A stretch of DNA of 64,000 bases from Pseudomonas saliphila (GCF_008638345.1 NZ_VTVA01000013.1:62001-126000), one strand, 5' to 3'. Positions 27,713 to 44,832 are shown, counted from the stretch's first letter. Made by a program: numbers and translations. Notes: generated by a model from the sequence alone, not told the origin.

Positions 27713-28290
27713 TGGCTCGCATAAACCTATTACCCTGGCGCGAGCAGCTCAGGGAAGAGCGCAAGAAGGAATTTCTGACCATTCTGGCGCTGATTCTGGT
27801 CTTCACCTGCGCGCTGGTATTTCTTGTCGACCGCAACCTGAACGGCAAGATTGATCATCAGAATGCCCGTAACGAATTCATCTCCAAGGAAATCCGGGTG
27901 CTTGAAACCCGCATCAAGGAGATTGAGGAGCTGCAGGCACGCCGTACGCAGTTGCTGGATCGGATGAAGATCATCCAGGACCTGCAAGGCAATCGCCCGA
28001 TCATCGTCCGCGTGTTCGACGAGATGGCGCGGACCCTGCCTGAAGGCTTGTTCTTCACATCGGTCGATATGAAAGAGTCGACCATCAATATCAAGGGCGG
28101 CGCCGAATCCAATAGCCGGGTCTCCAATCTGATGCGCCAGATGGACGCGTCCGAGTGGCTGACTTCGCCAAACCTGACCGCCGTGCGTGCGGTGACTCAG
28201 GATGCTCTGGATCAGGCCAACGTCTTTGAACTGTCAGTGCGTCAGACGGAACCGCAGGCGCGTGCCGCTGAGGGAGAACAGCAGCCATGA
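27712..28290 (+). CDS. pilN: Type IV pilus alignment protein PilN
   Basis: The 192-residue protein starts with MARINLLPWREQLREERKKEF, the conserved INLLPWR motif that docks onto PilM in the cytoplasm, then has one membrane helix (about 22-42), a coiled-coil stretch (about 45-85) and a periplasmic ferredoxin-like domain. The ATG overlaps the last base of the pilM stop codon. It pairs with PilO in the periplasm. Confidence 0.95.
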
Positions 28291-28907
28291 CTTTCGCTCA
28301 ATCCATGGAAAGTTTGAAAAAGATCGATGTAAATGATCTCGATTTCAACAATATAGGAGCCTGGCCGGGCGCACTGAAGGTGATTGTAGGCGTCCTGGTC
28401 TTCGCGATACTGGCGTTCCTCGGCTACCACTTTCACCTGAAGGATCTGCAGGCCAGCCTGCAGAGCAGCCAGGCGCAGGAAGTTACCCTGCGCAAGGACT
28501 TTGCCGACAAGTCGTTCCGTGCGGCAAACCTGGATGCGTACAAAGAACAGTTGGCAGAAATCGAGGAGCGTTTCGGTACGCTGCTCAAGCAGTTGCCAAG
28601 TGACACTGAAGTCCCCGGGTTGCTTGAAGATATCACTCAGATGGGCCTCAACAGCGGGCTGGAGTTCGAGTCGATTACCTTGCAGCCTGAAGCCGCCAAA
28701 CAGTTCTATGCGGAGTTGCCGATCAGTATTCAGGTCCAGGGCAACTACCATGACATCGGCACTTTCGTCAGTAGCGTGGCGGGGCTGCCACGTATCGTAA
28801 CGCTGCACGATTTCACCATTGCGCCCGTCAGCGAGGGTAACCCGGATCTGCTCAAGATGAGCATCCTGGCCAAGACCTATCGCTACAACGAAGCAGGAGC
28901 GCAATGA
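28287..28907 (+). CDS. pilO: Type IV pilus alignment protein PilO
   Basis: The 206-residue single-span protein has MESLKKIDVNDLDFNNIGAWP at the cytoplasmic end, a membrane helix at about 28-50, a coiled coil (about 50-105) and a periplasmic domain with ITLQPEAAKQFYAELPISIQV. PilO forms heterodimers with PilN that connect the inner-membrane platform to PilP. The start overlaps the pilN stop by four bases. Confidence 0.95.
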   Translation: MTFAQSMESLKKIDVNDLDFNNIGAWPGALKVIVGVLVFAILAFLGYHFHLKDLQASLQSSQAQEVTLRKDFADKSFRAANLDAYKEQLAEIEERFGTLLKQLPSDTEVPGLLEDITQMGLNSGLEFESITLQPEAAKQFYAELPISIQVQGNYHDIGTFVSSVAGLPRIVTLHDFTIAPVSEGNPDLLKMSILAKTYRYNEAGAQ

Positions 28908-29437
28908 TGAGCATGCACAAGCGTTTGACCGGTCTTGCCATCGTGGCATCGGTCGCATTGGCGGGATGTGGCGGGGATGACTTCAATGATTTGCAGGTCT
29001 TCATGGAAGAAACCAGAGCCCGCCCGGCTGGCACCATCGAGCCGCTGCCGCGTTTCAGCCCGTATGAGGCGTTCGTCTATAGCGCAGCGTCGTTGCGCAG
29101 CCCATTTCAGCCGCCTATCCGTATCGACCTGACCCAGCGTCAACGGGGTTCTCAGGACATCAAGCCGAACGAAGACCGAACCCGGCAATTCCTCGAGGGC
29201 TTCAATATCGAAGGGTTCGAAATGGTCGGCACACTTAGTAACCAGGGAGGCATGCAGGCGCTCATAGAAGGCGCCGGTAGCGTGCACCGGGTCAGGATCG
29301 GCGACTACTTAGGCCGGAACCATGGCCGTATCGTAAGCATCGAGGAAGGTCGTCTCGATGTGGTCGAGATAGTGCCTGACGGCGAAGGGGGATGGTTGGA
29401 GCGTCCGCGTACCCTCAGCTTGCCTGAGCGCGGTTAG
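28904..29437 (+). CDS. pilP: Type IV pilus lipoprotein PilP
   Basis: The 177-residue product carries a lipoprotein signal with LAGC near residue 22. The mature protein has an extended N-terminal segment that binds PilN/PilO and a C-terminal beta-sandwich domain (FNIEGFEMVGTLSNQGGMQALIEGAG onward, with VRIGDYLGRNHGRIVSI) that contacts the PilQ secretin. AGGAG lies 6-7 bp upstream; ATG at 28904 or 28907 are both possible. It overlaps pilO by four bases. Confidence 0.94.
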   Translation: MMSMHKRLTGLAIVASVALAGCGGDDFNDLQVFMEETRARPAGTIEPLPRFSPYEAFVYSAASLRSPFQPPIRIDLTQRQRGSQDIKPNEDRTRQFLEGFNIEGFEMVGTLSNQGGMQALIEGAGSVHRVRIGDYLGRNHGRIVSIEEGRLDVVEIVPDGEGGWLERPRTLSLPERG

Positions 29438-29458
29438 GACAACCAGGGAGAGATAATC

Positions 29459-31663
29459 ATGAACTGCAAACAGTCACGCGTGGAACGCAACCAAATGCCT
29501 CTAACCAGGAAGTTATCGCTTGCAGCAGCCCTGATGCTGTTGAATCCTCTGGCCATCGCGGCCGACCTTCAGAAACTAGACGTGGCCTCGCTGCCGGGTG
29601 AGCGGGTCGAGCTCAAGCTTAGCTTCGATGAACCCGTGACAGCGCCCAAGGGCTACACCATCGAGCAGCCTGCCCGTATCGCTCTGGATCTACCCGGAGT
29701 GAAGAATAAGCTGGGTGAGCGCAGCCGTGAGCTTGGACTGGGTAACGCGCGTAGCGTGACCGTGGTCGAAGCGGGTGATCGGACCCGTCTGATTATCAAT
29801 CTAGCCGAACTTGCTCCCTACGCGACACGGGTGGAAGGCAATAATCTGTACGTCATGGTGGGTGCCGATAAGGCGCCCGGTTACACCGCCCCCGCCCGAG
29901 CGGCATCGGCCAGCGCGCCCGCCGCCGGCAACTGGCGCGCGGCCGGTGAGCCTGCCGTCGCCGCAAAGAGTGCTTCAGCTGCCTCCGGTCGGGCCATTCG
30001 AGGTCTGGACTTTCAGCGTGGCGAGCAGGGGGAAGGTAACGTAATCATTGATCTGTCGGATCCTTCGGTGCGTGTCGATGTGCAGGAGCAAGGCGGTCGT
30101 GTTCGGCTGACCTTCCCGGGTACGCGTCTGCCAGATGAGTTGCGCGTCCGGCTGGACGTCAAGGATTTCGCTACGCCCGTCAACTTCGTCAATGCCAGCA
30201 CCAGCGGCAACGATACAACGATCAATATCCAGCCAGCTGGCTTCTATGAACATCTGGTGTATCAAACTGACAACCGACTGATCGTCAGCTTCAAGCCGCT
30301 GAGCAAGACTGAAGTCGAGCAGCGTCGTGCCGCCGATTTCGCCTATACCGGTGAGAAGCTGTCGCTCAATTTCCAGAATATTGAAGTGCGCTCGGTGCTG
30401 CAGTTGATTGCCGACTTTACCGATATGAACCTGGTTGCCAGTGACACGGTGTCGGGCAGCATTACGCTGCGTCTGCAGAACGTGCCCTGGGATCAGGCGC
30501 TGGATCTGGTGTTGAAAACCAAGGGTCTGGATAAGCGCAAGGTGGGTAACGTCTTGCTGGTGGCGCCGGCGGATGAGATCGCCGCGCGCGAACGTCAGGA
30601 GTTGGAATCCCAGCGCCAGATCGCCGAATTGGCGCCCCTGCGCCGTGAACTGATCCAGGTGAACTACGCCAACGCAGCGGATATTGCCAGCCTGTTCGCG
30701 TCGGTAACCGCCGGAGAAGGCGAGCAACGCGGTTCCATAACAGTCGATGACCGCACCAACAGCATCATTGCCCTGGAAACTCAGGACAAGCTTGATGAGC
30801 TGCGCCGCATCGTTACCCAGCTGGACATTCCGGTTCGTCAGGTCATGATCGAAGCACGGATTGTTGAAGCCAACGTCGGTTTTGACAAGGCACTGGGTGT
30901 GCGCTGGGGTGGTAATCTGCGGATGGGCAACAGGTTCGATCTGTTCGGCAAAGATGGCCAGACTGGCGTAGTGGAAGATCCTAACGCGCGTGGCTTGCCT
31001 GGTGATGACGACTACATACCGTCGCGTAATACCGGTGGATTCATCGGTATTCCCGAGCGTCCGTTCAATACCCCCTTTGTAGACATGGGTGTGCTGGGTG
31101 CCACTTCGGGCGTCGGCATCGGGTTCATTACCAACAACGCTGTGCTCGATCTTCAGCTGTCGGCCATGGAAAGCACCGGTAATGGCGAGATTATTTCTCA
31201 GCCCAAGGTCGTTACCTCCGACAAGGAAACAGCGAAGATCCTCAAGGGTTCCGAGATTCCTTACCAGGAAGCCAGCTCCAGCGGTGCAACCACCACTGCC
31301 TTTGCCGAGGCCGTGCTGTCGCTGGAAGTGACGCCGCAGATCACGCCGGATAACCAGGTCATCATGGAGGTCATCGTCACCAAGGACGAGCCAGACTTTA
31401 CCCGTGAAGTGAATGGCGTTCCGACAATTCGCAAGAACGAAGTCAACGCTAAGATCCTGGTGGCCGACGGTGAAACCATTGTTATCGGTGGCGTATTCTC
31501 CAGTGAAACCTCGAAAGGGCAGCAGAAGGTTCCTTTCCTGGGCGACCTGCCGATCTTGGGTCGCGCCTTCCGTCGTGATATAACGTCGGAAAGTAAAACC
31601 GAGCTGCTGGTATTCCTCACGCCACGCATCATCAATAGCGGAGCTATCTCACTTGCCAAGTAA
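29459..31663 (+). CDS. pilQ: Type IV pilus secretin PilQ
   Basis: The 734-residue outer-membrane secretin forms the pore through which the pilus leaves the cell. A signal sequence ends near AIAADLQ (about 36). Two AMIN domains (about 38-280) bind peptidoglycan, followed by the secretin/TonB N-terminal domain ([19 protein letters not shown] near 300), an N-domain, and the secretin core with [17 protein letters not shown] and [10 protein letters not shown] at the end. AGGGAG at 29445-29450 supports ATG at 29459. The aroK start overlaps its stop codon by one base. Confidence 0.95.
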   Translation: MNCKQSRVERNQMPLTRKLSLAAALMLLNPLAIAADLQKLDVASLPGERVELKLSFDEPVTAPKGYTIEQPARIALDLPGVKNKLGERSRELGLGNARSVTVVEAGDRTRLIINLAELAPYATRVEGNNLYVMVGADKAPGYTAPARAASASAPAAGNWRAAGEPAVAAKSASAASGRAIRGLDFQRGEQGEGNVIIDLSDPSVRVDVQEQGGRVRLTFPGTRLPDELRVRLDVKDFATPVNFVNASTSGNDTTINIQPAGFYEHLVYQTDNRLIVSFKPLSKTEVEQRRAADFAYTGEKLSLNFQNIEVRSVLQLIADFTDMNLVASDTVSGSITLRLQNVPWDQALDLVLKTKGLDKRKVGNVLLVAPADEIAARERQELESQRQIAELAPLRRELIQVNYANAADIASLFASVTAGEGEQRGSITVDDRTNSIIALETQDKLDELRRIVTQLDIPVRQVMIEARIVEANVGFDKALGVRWGGNLRMGNRFDLFGKDGQTGVVEDPNARGLPGDDDYIPSRNTGGFIGIPERPFNTPFVDMGVLGATSGVGIGFITNNAVLDLQLSAMESTGNGEIISQPKVVTSDKETAKILKGSEIPYQEASSSGATTTAFAEAVLSLEVTPQITPDNQVIMEVIVTKDEPDFTREVNGVPTIRKNEVNAKILVADGETIVIGGVFSSETSKGQQKVPFLGDLPILGRAFRRDITSESKTELLVFLTPRIINSGAISLAK

Positions 31664-32169
31664 TGCGTAACGTCTTTCTGATAGGCCCAATGGGTGCAGG
31701 TAAAAGCACCATTGGGCGACTTCTCGCCAAGGAAATCGGATACCCCTTCAAGGATTCAGACCGGGAGATAGAAGCGCGAACAGGTGCTGATATCCCCTGG
31801 ATTTTTGATGTTGAGGGGGAAGAAGGGTTTCGCGAACGTGAGGAGGCAATGATTGCCGAGTTGGTCAAGGAGGACGGGATCGTGCTGGCCACCGGCGGTG
31901 GTGTGGTCATGCGCGAAGCCAACCGCAATGCGCTCGGGGCTAATGGCCTGGTGGTGTATTTGCGGACCAGCGTCGAGCAGCAGTTGCAACGCACGGCGAA
32001 GGATCGGCAGCGCCCGCTGTTACAGACCCCAGATCCTGAGAAGGTGCTGCGGGATCTGATGGCCAGACGGGATCCGCTTTACAGTGAGATTGCCGACCTG
32101 ACCATCGAAACCGATCAGCGCGGACCCAAGATTGTAGTCAATACCATCCTGGCTGCACTCCGGGCCTGA
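31663..32169 (+). CDS. aroK: Shikimate kinase
   Basis: The 168-residue enzyme phosphorylates shikimate at O3 in the aromatic amino acid pathway. The Walker A loop [15 protein letters not shown] lies at the start, with the shikimate-binding Asp and Arg in [13 protein letters not shown], and [16 protein letters not shown] near 80. Its ATG overlaps the pilQ stop (TAATG). aroK-aroB after pilQ is the order usual in gammaproteobacteria. Confidence 0.95.
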   Translation: MRNVFLIGPMGAGKSTIGRLLAKEIGYPFKDSDREIEARTGADIPWIFDVEGEEGFREREEAMIAELVKEDGIVLATGGGVVMREANRNALGANGLVVYLRTSVEQQLQRTAKDRQRPLLQTPDPEKVLRDLMARRDPLYSEIADLTIETDQRGPKIVVNTILAALRA

Positions 32170-32200
32170 CCCGCATCACGGTTAAGCAAGACCACTGAGC

Positions 32201-32218
32201 AGCCCGGAATTCCGGGCT
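32201..32218. terminator. Perfect palindrome between aroK and aroB
   Basis: AGCCCGGAATTCCGGGCT is an 18-bp perfect palindrome in the 144-bp gap between aroK and aroB, and its ends extend with GAG/CTC around an extra A. No T-run follows, so it may be an attenuating or processing hairpin and not a full terminator. Confidence 0.5.
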
Positions 32219-32313
32219 CATTACTATCTGATTCAGACCAAAAAAGCAGCAACGCCGGCCTGCGCACTCCGTGCGTCTGAGGTATGCTTGCGTGGACATT
32301 ACGGAGAGGTTTC

Positions 32314-33405
32314 ATGCAGCAATTGACCGTTGAACTGGCTGACCGCAGCTATCCTATCTACATCGGCAGCGGGTTGCTGGATCAGCCCGATCTGTTGAGG
32401 TCCCATCTTCCCGGCAAGCAAGTGTGCGTCGTCACTGATGATACCGTGGCGCCGCTTTATCTTGTCAGGCTGCTGGCATCGCTTGCCGCCTATCAAGTCG
32501 AGCAGGTGATCCTGCCAACCGGCGAAGCCTTCAAGAACTGGAGCACCCTGCAGCAGATTTTCGACGGACTGCTTGCCGCCCGACATGACCGGGGTACTAC
32601 ACTTATTGCGCTGGGGGGCGGGGTGATCGGCGATATGACCGGTTTTGCCGCCGCCTGTTATCAGCGCGGGGTGAACTTCATCCAGATTCCTACCACCTTG
32701 CTGTCCCAGGTCGACTCGTCCGTGGGTGGCAAGACCGGCATCAATCATCCCGCCGGCAAGAACATGATCGGGGCGTTTTACCAGCCACAGGCGGTAGTCA
32801 TCGATACCGACAGCCTGCATACGCTGCCTGAGCGCGAAATCAGTGCTGGATTGGCCGAAATCATCAAGTACGGTTTGATCCGGGACCTCGTCTTCCTCGG
32901 CTGGCTCGAAGCCAATATGCCTGCGCTGCGTGCGCTCGAACCTGCCGTGATTACCGAAGCCATCGCCCGCTCCTGTGCGATCAAGGCGGAGGTTGTGGCG
33001 GTGGACGAACGCGAAGGGGGGCTGCGCGCCATCCTCAATCTGGGACATACCTTCGGCCATGCGATCGAAGCGCATCAGGGATACGGCCGCTGGTTGCACG
33101 GTGAGGCGGTCGGCGCTGGTATGGTCATGGCGCTGGAGCTGTCCAGGCGGTCTGGATGGTTGAGTCAGAACGATTATGACCGGGCTGTTGCAATCATTCG
33201 CGCGGCGGGGCTCCCGACAGCGCCGCCCAAAGACATGACCGCAGATGATTTCATGCGCCTGATGGCAGTGGACAAGAAAGTGATTGGTGGCCGTTTACGG
33301 CTCGTGCTGCTGCGGCAACTGGGCGAAGCGGTTGTCACGGCTGATTTTGATGTGGCCGCGCTGGAAGCCACCTTGCATACAACGTATCTATCCGAGCACT
33401 TATGA
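32314..33405 (+). CDS. aroB: 3-dehydroquinate synthase
   Basis: The 363-residue NAD+- and metal-dependent enzyme converts DAHP to 3-dehydroquinate. Motifs: [21 protein letters not shown] near 66, [20 protein letters not shown] near 100 (NAD binding), [24 protein letters not shown] near 130 and [30 protein letters not shown] near 245 with metal-binding histidines. GGAGAGG at 32303-32309 fixes the ATG at 32314. The frame is open ten codons further upstream, but without a start signal there. Confidence 0.95.
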   Translation: MQQLTVELADRSYPIYIGSGLLDQPDLLRSHLPGKQVCVVTDDTVAPLYLVRLLASLAAYQVEQVILPTGEAFKNWSTLQQIFDGLLAARHDRGTTLIALGGGVIGDMTGFAAACYQRGVNFIQIPTTLLSQVDSSVGGKTGINHPAGKNMIGAFYQPQAVVIDTDSLHTLPEREISAGLAEIIKYGLIRDLVFLGWLEANMPALRALEPAVITEAIARSCAIKAEVVAVDEREGGLRAILNLGHTFGHAIEAHQGYGRWLHGEAVGAGMVMALELSRRSGWLSQNDYDRAVAIIRAAGLPTAPPKDMTADDFMRLMAVDKKVIGGRLRLVLLRQLGEAVVTADFDVAALEATLHTTYLSEHL

Positions 33406-34868
33406 ACGCCGAACATAAACCCGACTATGCTGCTGTCGAGACCGACCTGCTCGCTCATTACCAGCTGAGCCACGACCCGTTTTTGCCGCGCACGCCTGGG
33501 TTTCGGTTTTTCACTGCGCGGCGCAAGAGCGTGGTTGCCGAGTTGCATCATCTGGCGCGATTCGCTCAGCAACTGCTGGTTGTGACCGGGCCGCGAAGCA
33601 GTGGCAAGACCTTGCTCCGGCAAGTGCTGGTGGCCAGCAGCAATAAGGATAATGTGCAGTGCGTGGTGGCCTCTGCCCGGGAGCTCGCGTCGCAGGATGC
33701 GTTGCTCGGTTTTCTGGCGCAGGCGATCAATGCCCCTGGCGGCACGGAGACCGGGGTACTTGAGAAGGCCGCCGAGCTATCCCAGGCGGGCGTGCGGCTG
33801 TACATCGTTATCGACGATGCACATCTTCTCAGCCCGCAGGCGTTGCAGAGTCTGGCTGCCCTCAGTCAGATCGAGATGCGTGGCGCCCCGCGGATTTTTC
33901 TGTTTGCCGAGCCCTCCATAGAGACGGCATTGCAGGCGGTGGATATTCCCGAAGAACGCGCCTGGTTGCACGTGATCGAATTGCAGCCGTTGCGACCGGA
34001 AGAAACACGCGACTATCTGGCACAGCGACTGGAGGCGGCAGGGCAGGGGCTGGAGCTCTTCAGCGAAGAGCAGCTCGACTGGATTCATCAGCAGAGCGAA
34101 GGCTGGCCGGGCCGAATCAATCTGGTCGCCAGGGAATCGCTGCTGGCGGCAATCGAGCCGCCAGCATTGCGGCCACAGCGCAGAGCCGCCTTTCCGGTTC
34201 GCTCATTGATTGCGTTGATACTGGTTTCCATCGCCGTAGCCGTCGTGTGGACCATGGGGGACGAAGATGAGCCCGAACCCAGTCGCACCGTGCTCGAGTT
34301 GCCCAAGCCGGTCGCCACAGTTGATGTGCTGGGCGAGAACGCAGCAAGCGACGAAAATCAGCCGCTGAATGTTGCGCCGCCGCCCTCTCGGGCAGTTGAT
34401 CCAGTGGCTCAAACGATACCGGAGATGGTGCCTTCCGACGAACAACCCATTGCCGAAGTAGAGCCGTTCTTGGCTGAACAGCCTGCATCCCCCGAGCCGG
34501 CAGCGGAGCCTGTTGCAGCCGCGATCCCGCCAGCAGTCGAGCAGCCTGAGGCGGTTCAGCCTGAGCGATCCGGATCGGCGGAGCATACCGATTGGTATCG
34601 TCAGCAGACGGCTGGCAACTTCGCATTACAGTTATTGGGCACCCGTTCCAGGCAGGCGGCAGCGGACTTTGTCGCCGGTCAGCCGCAGTTAGCCGAGCTG
34701 CATTATTTCGAGACAGTGCATGAGGGCAAGCCGTGGTTTGTCGTCACTCAAGGCACATACGCTGGACGCCAGCAGGCCCAGAAAGCGATCGCTGGCCTGC
34801 CCGACGCTGTACGCAAACTGAAGCCCTGGCCGCGCAGCATGGCCGGCATTCAACAGTCTCTACCCTAA
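33402..34868 (+). CDS. AAA-ATPase/SPOR domain protein, DamX-like
   Basis: The 488-residue protein starts with an ExeA/AAA-type ATPase region ([18 protein letters not shown], then [12 protein letters not shown] near 65 as Walker [20 protein letters not shown] near 135). A membrane helix follows at about 268-286, then a Pro/Glu/Ala-rich linker and a C-terminal SPOR domain (about 400-480: [39 protein letters not shown]). SPOR domains bind denuded glycan strands at the division septum, so a role in cell division like that of E. coli DamX is likely. It overlaps aroB by four bases, as in P. aeruginosa where the counterpart also lies between aroB and gltB. Confidence 0.9.
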   Translation: MNAEHKPDYAAVETDLLAHYQLSHDPFLPRTPGFRFFTARRKSVVAELHHLARFAQQLLVVTGPRSSGKTLLRQVLVASSNKDNVQCVVASARELASQDALLGFLAQAINAPGGTETGVLEKAAELSQAGVRLYIVIDDAHLLSPQALQSLAALSQIEMRGAPRIFLFAEPSIETALQAVDIPEERAWLHVIELQPLRPEETRDYLAQRLEAAGQGLELFSEEQLDWIHQQSEGWPGRINLVARESLLAAIEPPALRPQRRAAFPVRSLIALILVSIAVAVVWTMGDEDEPEPSRTVLELPKPVATVDVLGENAASDENQPLNVAPPPSRAVDPVAQTIPEMVPSDEQPIAEVEPFLAEQPASPEPAAEPVAAAIPPAVEQPEAVQPERSGSAEHTDWYRQQTAGNFALQLLGTRSRQAAADFVAGQPQLAELHYFETVHEGKPWFVVTQGTYAGRQQAQKAIAGLPDAVRKLKPWPRSMAGIQQSLP

Positions 34869-35277
34869 GGGTGAGGGCGCTTTAGCGCGGCGCTGAGTCA
34901 GTTGCCGCGCAATGAGATTATCGCCCTGCGGCCCGCCACAGAGGTTCGTTCCGGGGTGAGCATCATTCTTTGCGAATGATGCCGCTTGGGAGGAAATTCG
35001 CACAACAGTGCCCGCCCTCAGCGGGCCTGCTGGGGTTGCCTGTCCCGCAAGTTTAATCACACCGCCTCACCTGCCATTCGCTCTATACTGAATTGCGAGA
35101 ATCGGGAATTTGTCGCGGCCTAAGGCCGGGCGCTTTGGCCTTGCGAACGTGCGGGCGGAGAAGATAACCAACCGGCATTCCGCGTCTATCAGCGCCTGAC
35201 ACGTCAGCGCGAACTCCCGCGTTTTGAAAATCTTCTCTTTTTACGACATTTATAGTCGCTTTTGCGGCACTGAATTA
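34869..35277. other. Intergenic region upstream of gltB with hairpins
   Basis: The upstream part of a 526-bp non-coding region. Two hairpins are visible: GCCCGC/GCGGGC at 35010-35026 and CATCATTC/GAATGATG around TTTGC at 34961-34981. One of these may end the damX-like transcript, but neither has a T-run. No small gene is convincing. Confidence 0.45.
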
Positions 35278-35306
35278 TTGTCGCCATATACGGTGCTGTG
35301 TACAAT
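35278..35306 (+). promoter_or_regulatory. Predicted sigma-70 promoter of gltBD
   Basis: TTGTCG at 35278-35283 and TACAAT at 35301-35306 are separated by 17 bp, giving a leader of about 80 nt before the gltB ATG. No sigma-54 (GG-N10-GC) element was seen. Confidence 0.6.
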
Positions 35307-35394
35307 CACCTTCCCATTTTGAGTGGCGCAGTCCGGTCCGCGTCTGTCCGGTTTCAGTAAGCGTCTGAATTCATTACATTTTGAGAGTGTGCCT

Positions 35395-39843
<4,449 letters not shown>

Positions 39844-39884
39844 CGTTCAGTAATCCCAACTGCCCTGCCGATGTGCTCGCTTGA

Positions 39885-41351
<1,467 letters not shown>

Positions 41352-41358
41352 GCACACA

Positions 41359-41384
41359 GGAGGGCGCCTGCGGGCGCCTTTCTG
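41359..41384 (+). terminator. Intrinsic terminator after gltD
   Basis: GGGCGCC and GGGCGCC flank TGC-type loop bases to form a GC-rich stem (GGCGCC/GGCGCC, extended by G-T pairs) followed by TTTCT, 8 bp after the gltD stop. Confidence 0.65.
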
Positions 41385-41482
41385 CTCCCAGCACTGCGCT
41401 TTCCCCGCCGGGTCGACCAGGCTCTGATTTTCCTCCCGTTTTATCGGTACAATGGCCGCTGATCCCGCTATTGGACCTTCCC

Positions 41483-42565
41483 ATGTATGAACTGAAGAAT
41501 GATCGTTTCCTGCGCGCCCTGATGCGCCAGCCTGTCGACGTAACCCCGGTATGGATGATGCGCCAGGCTGGGCGTTACCTGCCCGAGTATCGGGCATCAC
41601 GCACCCGCGCTGGGGACTTCATGGGGCTTTGCACCAATCCGGAGATGGCCTGCGAAGTCACCCTGCAGCCGCTGGAACGCTATCCTCTGGACGCGGCTAT
41701 CCTGTTTTCCGACATTCTGACCATTCCTGACGCCATGGGGCTTGGTCTGTATTTCGAGACAGGTGAAGGTCCAAAATTCCGTAAGCGGATCGATACGCCC
41801 GCTGATATCGATGCGCTGAAAGTGCCTGATCCGGAGCAGGACCTTGGTTACGTGATGAACGCGGTGCGTACCATTCGTAGCGAGCTTAACGGCCGCGTGC
41901 CGCTGATCGGTTTTTCCGGCAGCCCCTGGACGCTGGCCACTTATATGGTCGAGGGTGGCTCGTCCAAGGATTTCCGCAAGAGCAAGGCGATGCTGTATGA
42001 CCAGCCGGAAGCCATGCACATGTTGCTCGACAAGCTGGCTGACTCGGTCATCTCCTATCTGAACGGTCAGATATTGGCGGGTGCTCAGGCGGTGCAGATT
42101 TTCGATACCTGGGGCGGCAACCTGTCTGCCGATGCCTACCAGAAGTTTTCCCTGGCCTATATGCGCAAGATCGTCGCCGGACTTATTCGTGAGCACGAAG
42201 GACGCAGGGTGCCGGTGATTCTGTTCACCAAGAATGGCGGTCTGTGGCTGGAAAGCATTGCTGACAGCGGTGCCGACGCGCTGGGTCTGGACTGGACCAT
42301 TGATATGGGCGTGGCACGTTCGCGTGTAGGGTCCCGGGTTGCCTTGCAGGGCAATATGGATCCGACGGTCCTCTACGCCAAGCCCGAGGCCATCCGCGCC
42401 GAGGTGGGTCGGATTCTGGCCAGTTATGGTAAAGGTTCAGGGCATGTCTTCAACCTTGGGCATGGCATTACCCCTGAAGTGGATCCGGCCCACGCTGGCG
42501 CGTTTATTGAAGCGGTTCACGAACTCTCCGCCGCCTACCACGACCCGTCTGCTATCGTAGCCTGA
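41483..42565 (+). CDS. hemE: Uroporphyrinogen decarboxylase
   Basis: The 360-residue enzyme removes four carboxyl groups from uroporphyrinogen III in heme synthesis. The N-terminus carries the family signature [16 protein letters not shown] with the substrate-binding Arg residues, then [17 protein letters not shown] with the catalytic Asp, [17 protein letters not shown] near 140 and [13 protein letters not shown] near 330. ATG at 41483 is chosen; the frame has a TTG four codons before. The ribosome-binding site is weak. A possible -10 TACAAT lies at 41448-41453, so hemE may have its own promoter after the gltD terminator. Confidence 0.95.
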   Translation: MYELKNDRFLRALMRQPVDVTPVWMMRQAGRYLPEYRASRTRAGDFMGLCTNPEMACEVTLQPLERYPLDAAILFSDILTIPDAMGLGLYFETGEGPKFRKRIDTPADIDALKVPDPEQDLGYVMNAVRTIRSELNGRVPLIGFSGSPWTLATYMVEGGSSKDFRKSKAMLYDQPEAMHMLLDKLADSVISYLNGQILAGAQAVQIFDTWGGNLSADAYQKFSLAYMRKIVAGLIREHEGRRVPVILFTKNGGLWLESIADSGADALGLDWTIDMGVARSRVGSRVALQGNMDPTVLYAKPEAIRAEVGRILASYGKGSGHVFNLGHGITPEVDPAHAGAFIEAVHELSAAYHDPSAIVA

Positions 42566-42589
42566 CAGTATTTCCGTTCAGGAGGCGAT

Positions 42590-43357
42590 ATGCGGCGCGT
42601 GGTATTCAACCAGAAGGGTGGGGTAGGCAAGTCGAGTATCGCCTGTAATCTGGCAGCGGTCAGTGCCGCTGCCGGATTCAAGACGCTGGTGGTCGATCTC
42701 GATCCGCAGGCCAACTCCAGCCATTATCTGCTTGGTGATCGACTGGGGCAGCTGGATGTGACCTTGGCGGACTTTTTCGCTCAGACACTCGAGTCCGGCG
42801 CCGCGACCAAGAAAGCCGAGCAGTATGTGAGCGAAACGCCGTTCGAGAATCTGTGGTTGATGGCGGCCCACGCGGACCTGTCCGAGCTGCAGCACAAGCT
42901 TGAGTCGCGCTACAAGATCAAGAAGCTGCGCAAGCTGCTGAACGAGTTGAAGCACAATTACGAACGTATCTATATCGATACGGCGCCGAGCTTCAATTTT
43001 TTCACCGTCTCGGCGCTGATTGCTGCTGACCGTTGCCTGATTCCCTTTGATTGCGACAGTTTTTCACGCAAGGCGTTGTATGGTCTGCTGGCGGAGCTGG
43101 AGGATTTTCGCGAGGAGCATAACGAGGATCTCCAGGTGGAGGGCGTAGTCGTAAACCAGTTCCAGGCGCGGGCATCCTTGCCGCAACAGATGATTGATGA
43201 ACTGGTTGCCGAGGGATTGCCAATGATTCCGGTGTATCTGCCCAGTTCGGTGCGCATGCGCGAATCCCATGAGGAATGCATGCCGCTCATCTACCTGGAC
43301 AGCCGACACAAGCTCACCCAGCAATTCGTCGCCTTGCACGAGCACCTCGAAGCCTAG
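42590..43357 (+). CDS. ParA family ATPase
   Basis: The 255-residue protein has the deviant Walker A motif KGGVGKSS at 9-16, [15 protein letters not shown] near 36, and [21 protein letters not shown] near 125. This is the MinD/ParA fold, which positions cargo such as DNA, chemoreceptors or cell-wall enzymes. There is no ParB or other cargo gene beside it, and the sequence is unlike the chromosomal ParA of the origin region. AGGAGG is correctly placed before the ATG. It follows hemE by 24 bp and may be co-transcribed. The cargo is unknown. Confidence 0.85.
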   Translation: MRRVVFNQKGGVGKSSIACNLAAVSAAAGFKTLVVDLDPQANSSHYLLGDRLGQLDVTLADFFAQTLESGAATKKAEQYVSETPFENLWLMAAHADLSELQHKLESRYKIKKLRKLLNELKHNYERIYIDTAPSFNFFTVSALIAADRCLIPFDCDSFSRKALYGLLAELEDFREEHNEDLQVEGVVVNQFQARASLPQQMIDELVAEGLPMIPVYLPSSVRMRESHEECMPLIYLDSRHKLTQQFVALHEHLEA

Positions 43358-43533
43358 ACCTTAACCGGTGCACACCTCACCGTTCAGCCCGTTAGCTGGC
43401 TGATCGGCCTTTCTCGATGGTCACAAATTTCCTGGTTGTATTTCCGTTTATGGTTCCTGCAGCGATACTTGATCGAATGCGGTGGTTTGCGCATGCTGCA
43501 TAGCTCCCCATTTCTCAACGGAAGGACACAATA
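43358..43533. other. Intergenic region upstream of metY
   Basis: 176 bp between the ParA-like gene and metY, comparatively AT-rich in the middle (43420-43460), which fits a promoter. No riboswitch-like structure or clear regulator box was recognised. Confidence 0.35.
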
Positions 43534-44808
43534 ATGAAGCTCGAGACTCTGGCGATCCACGCCGGCTACAGCCCTGACCCGACGACCAAGGCCGTGGCTG
43601 TGCCTATCTATCAAACTACATCGTACGCCTTCGATAGCACTCAGCATGGTGCTGATCTGTTCGACCTGAAGGTGCCCGGCAACATCTATACGCGGATCAT
43701 GAACCCGACCAACGACGTGCTTGAGCAGCGCGTTGCAGCATTGGAAGGCGGCGTGGGTGGTCTAGCGCTGGCGTCTGGTATGGCGGCAATCACCGCTGCA
43801 ATTCAGACGGTTGCTGAAGTCGGCGACAACATAGTCTCGGTCGCCAAGCTCTACGGCGGTACCTATAACCTGTTTGCCCATACCTTTCCGCGACAGGGGA
43901 TAGAAGTGCGTTTCGGTGCGCACAATGATATCGCTGCGCTGGAAGCGCTGATCGACGACCGCACCAAGGCGGTCTTTTGCGAATCCATCGGCAACCCCGC
44001 GGGCAACATCATTGATATCGCGGCCCTGGCCGAAGCCGCGCACCGCCATGGCGTACCGTTGATTGTCGACAACACCGTGGCGACCCCGGCGCTGTGTCGC
44101 CCGATTGAACACGGGGCGGATATCGTCGTGCACTCGCTGACCAAGTACATTGGCGGCCACGGCACCACGGTGGGCGGCATGGTGGTTGATGGCGGTCGCT
44201 TCCCCTGGGCGGAGAATGCCGAGCGCTTCCCGATGCTCAATACCCCGGACCCGTCCTATCACGGCGTGGTGTATACCGAAGCCTTCGGTCCCGCGGCCTT
44301 TATCGGCCGCTGCCGCGTGGTGCCGCTACGCAATATGGGCGCGGCGCTGTCGCCGATGAATGCCTTTCAGATTCTGCAGGGTCTGGAAACGCTGGCGCTG
44401 CGTATGGAACGCCATTGCGAGAATGCACTACGGGTAGCCGAGTATCTGAAGAAGCATCCGCAGGTCGAATGGGTGCAGTTCGCGGGCCTGCCGGATCATC
44501 CTGAACATGAACTGGCCCAGCGTTACATGGGCGGCATTCCCGCCGGTATCCTGTCCTTTGGCATCAAGGGCGGCCAGGAAGCAGGTGGACGCTTTATCGA
44601 TGCGCTGAAGCTGGTCGTGCGTCTGGTGAACATCGGTGATGCCAAGTCGCTGGCCTGTCACCCGGCCTCTACCACTCACCGCCAGCTGAACGATGAAGAG
44701 CTGGAAAAGGCCGGTGTGCCGCGCGACATGGTGCGCCTATCGATCGGTATCGAGCATATCGATGACATCCTGGCCGATCTCGAGCAGGCCCTCGCCGCCG
44801 CAGCCTGA
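43534..44808 (+). CDS. metY: O-acetylhomoserine sulfhydrylase
   Basis: The 424-residue PLP enzyme makes homocysteine from O-acetyl-L-homoserine and sulfide. It has the Cys/Met metabolism fold: MKLETLAIHAGYSPDPTTKAVAVPIYQTTSY at the start, NIYTRIMNPTNDVLEQRVAALEGG near 50, the PLP lysine in VHSLTKYIGGHGTTVGG near 208, and SLACHPASTTHRQL near 372. AAGGA lies upstream of the ATG. It resembles P. aeruginosa MetY rather than MetZ or MetB by its length and N-terminus. The stop codon opens a short heptamer repeat. Confidence 0.92.
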   Translation: MKLETLAIHAGYSPDPTTKAVAVPIYQTTSYAFDSTQHGADLFDLKVPGNIYTRIMNPTNDVLEQRVAALEGGVGGLALASGMAAITAAIQTVAEVGDNIVSVAKLYGGTYNLFAHTFPRQGIEVRFGAHNDIAALEALIDDRTKAVFCESIGNPAGNIIDIAALAEAAHRHGVPLIVDNTVATPALCRPIEHGADIVVHSLTKYIGGHGTTVGGMVVDGGRFPWAENAERFPMLNTPDPSYHGVVYTEAFGPAAFIGRCRVVPLRNMGAALSPMNAFQILQGLETLALRMERHCENALRVAEYLKKHPQVEWVQFAGLPDHPEHELAQRYMGGIPAGILSFGIKGGQEAGGRFIDALKLVVRLVNIGDAKSLACHPASTTHRQLNDEELEKAGVPRDMVRLSIGIEHIDDILADLEQALAAAA

Positions 44809-44832
44809 GCCCTGAGCCCTGAGCCCTGAGCC
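44806..44832. repeat. Tandem heptamer repeat TGAGCCC
   Basis: Three full copies and a partial fourth of TGAGCCC start at the metY stop codon itself (44806-44808). The last partial copy runs into the left arm of the hairpin below. Repeat number could vary by replication slippage. Confidence 0.85.
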
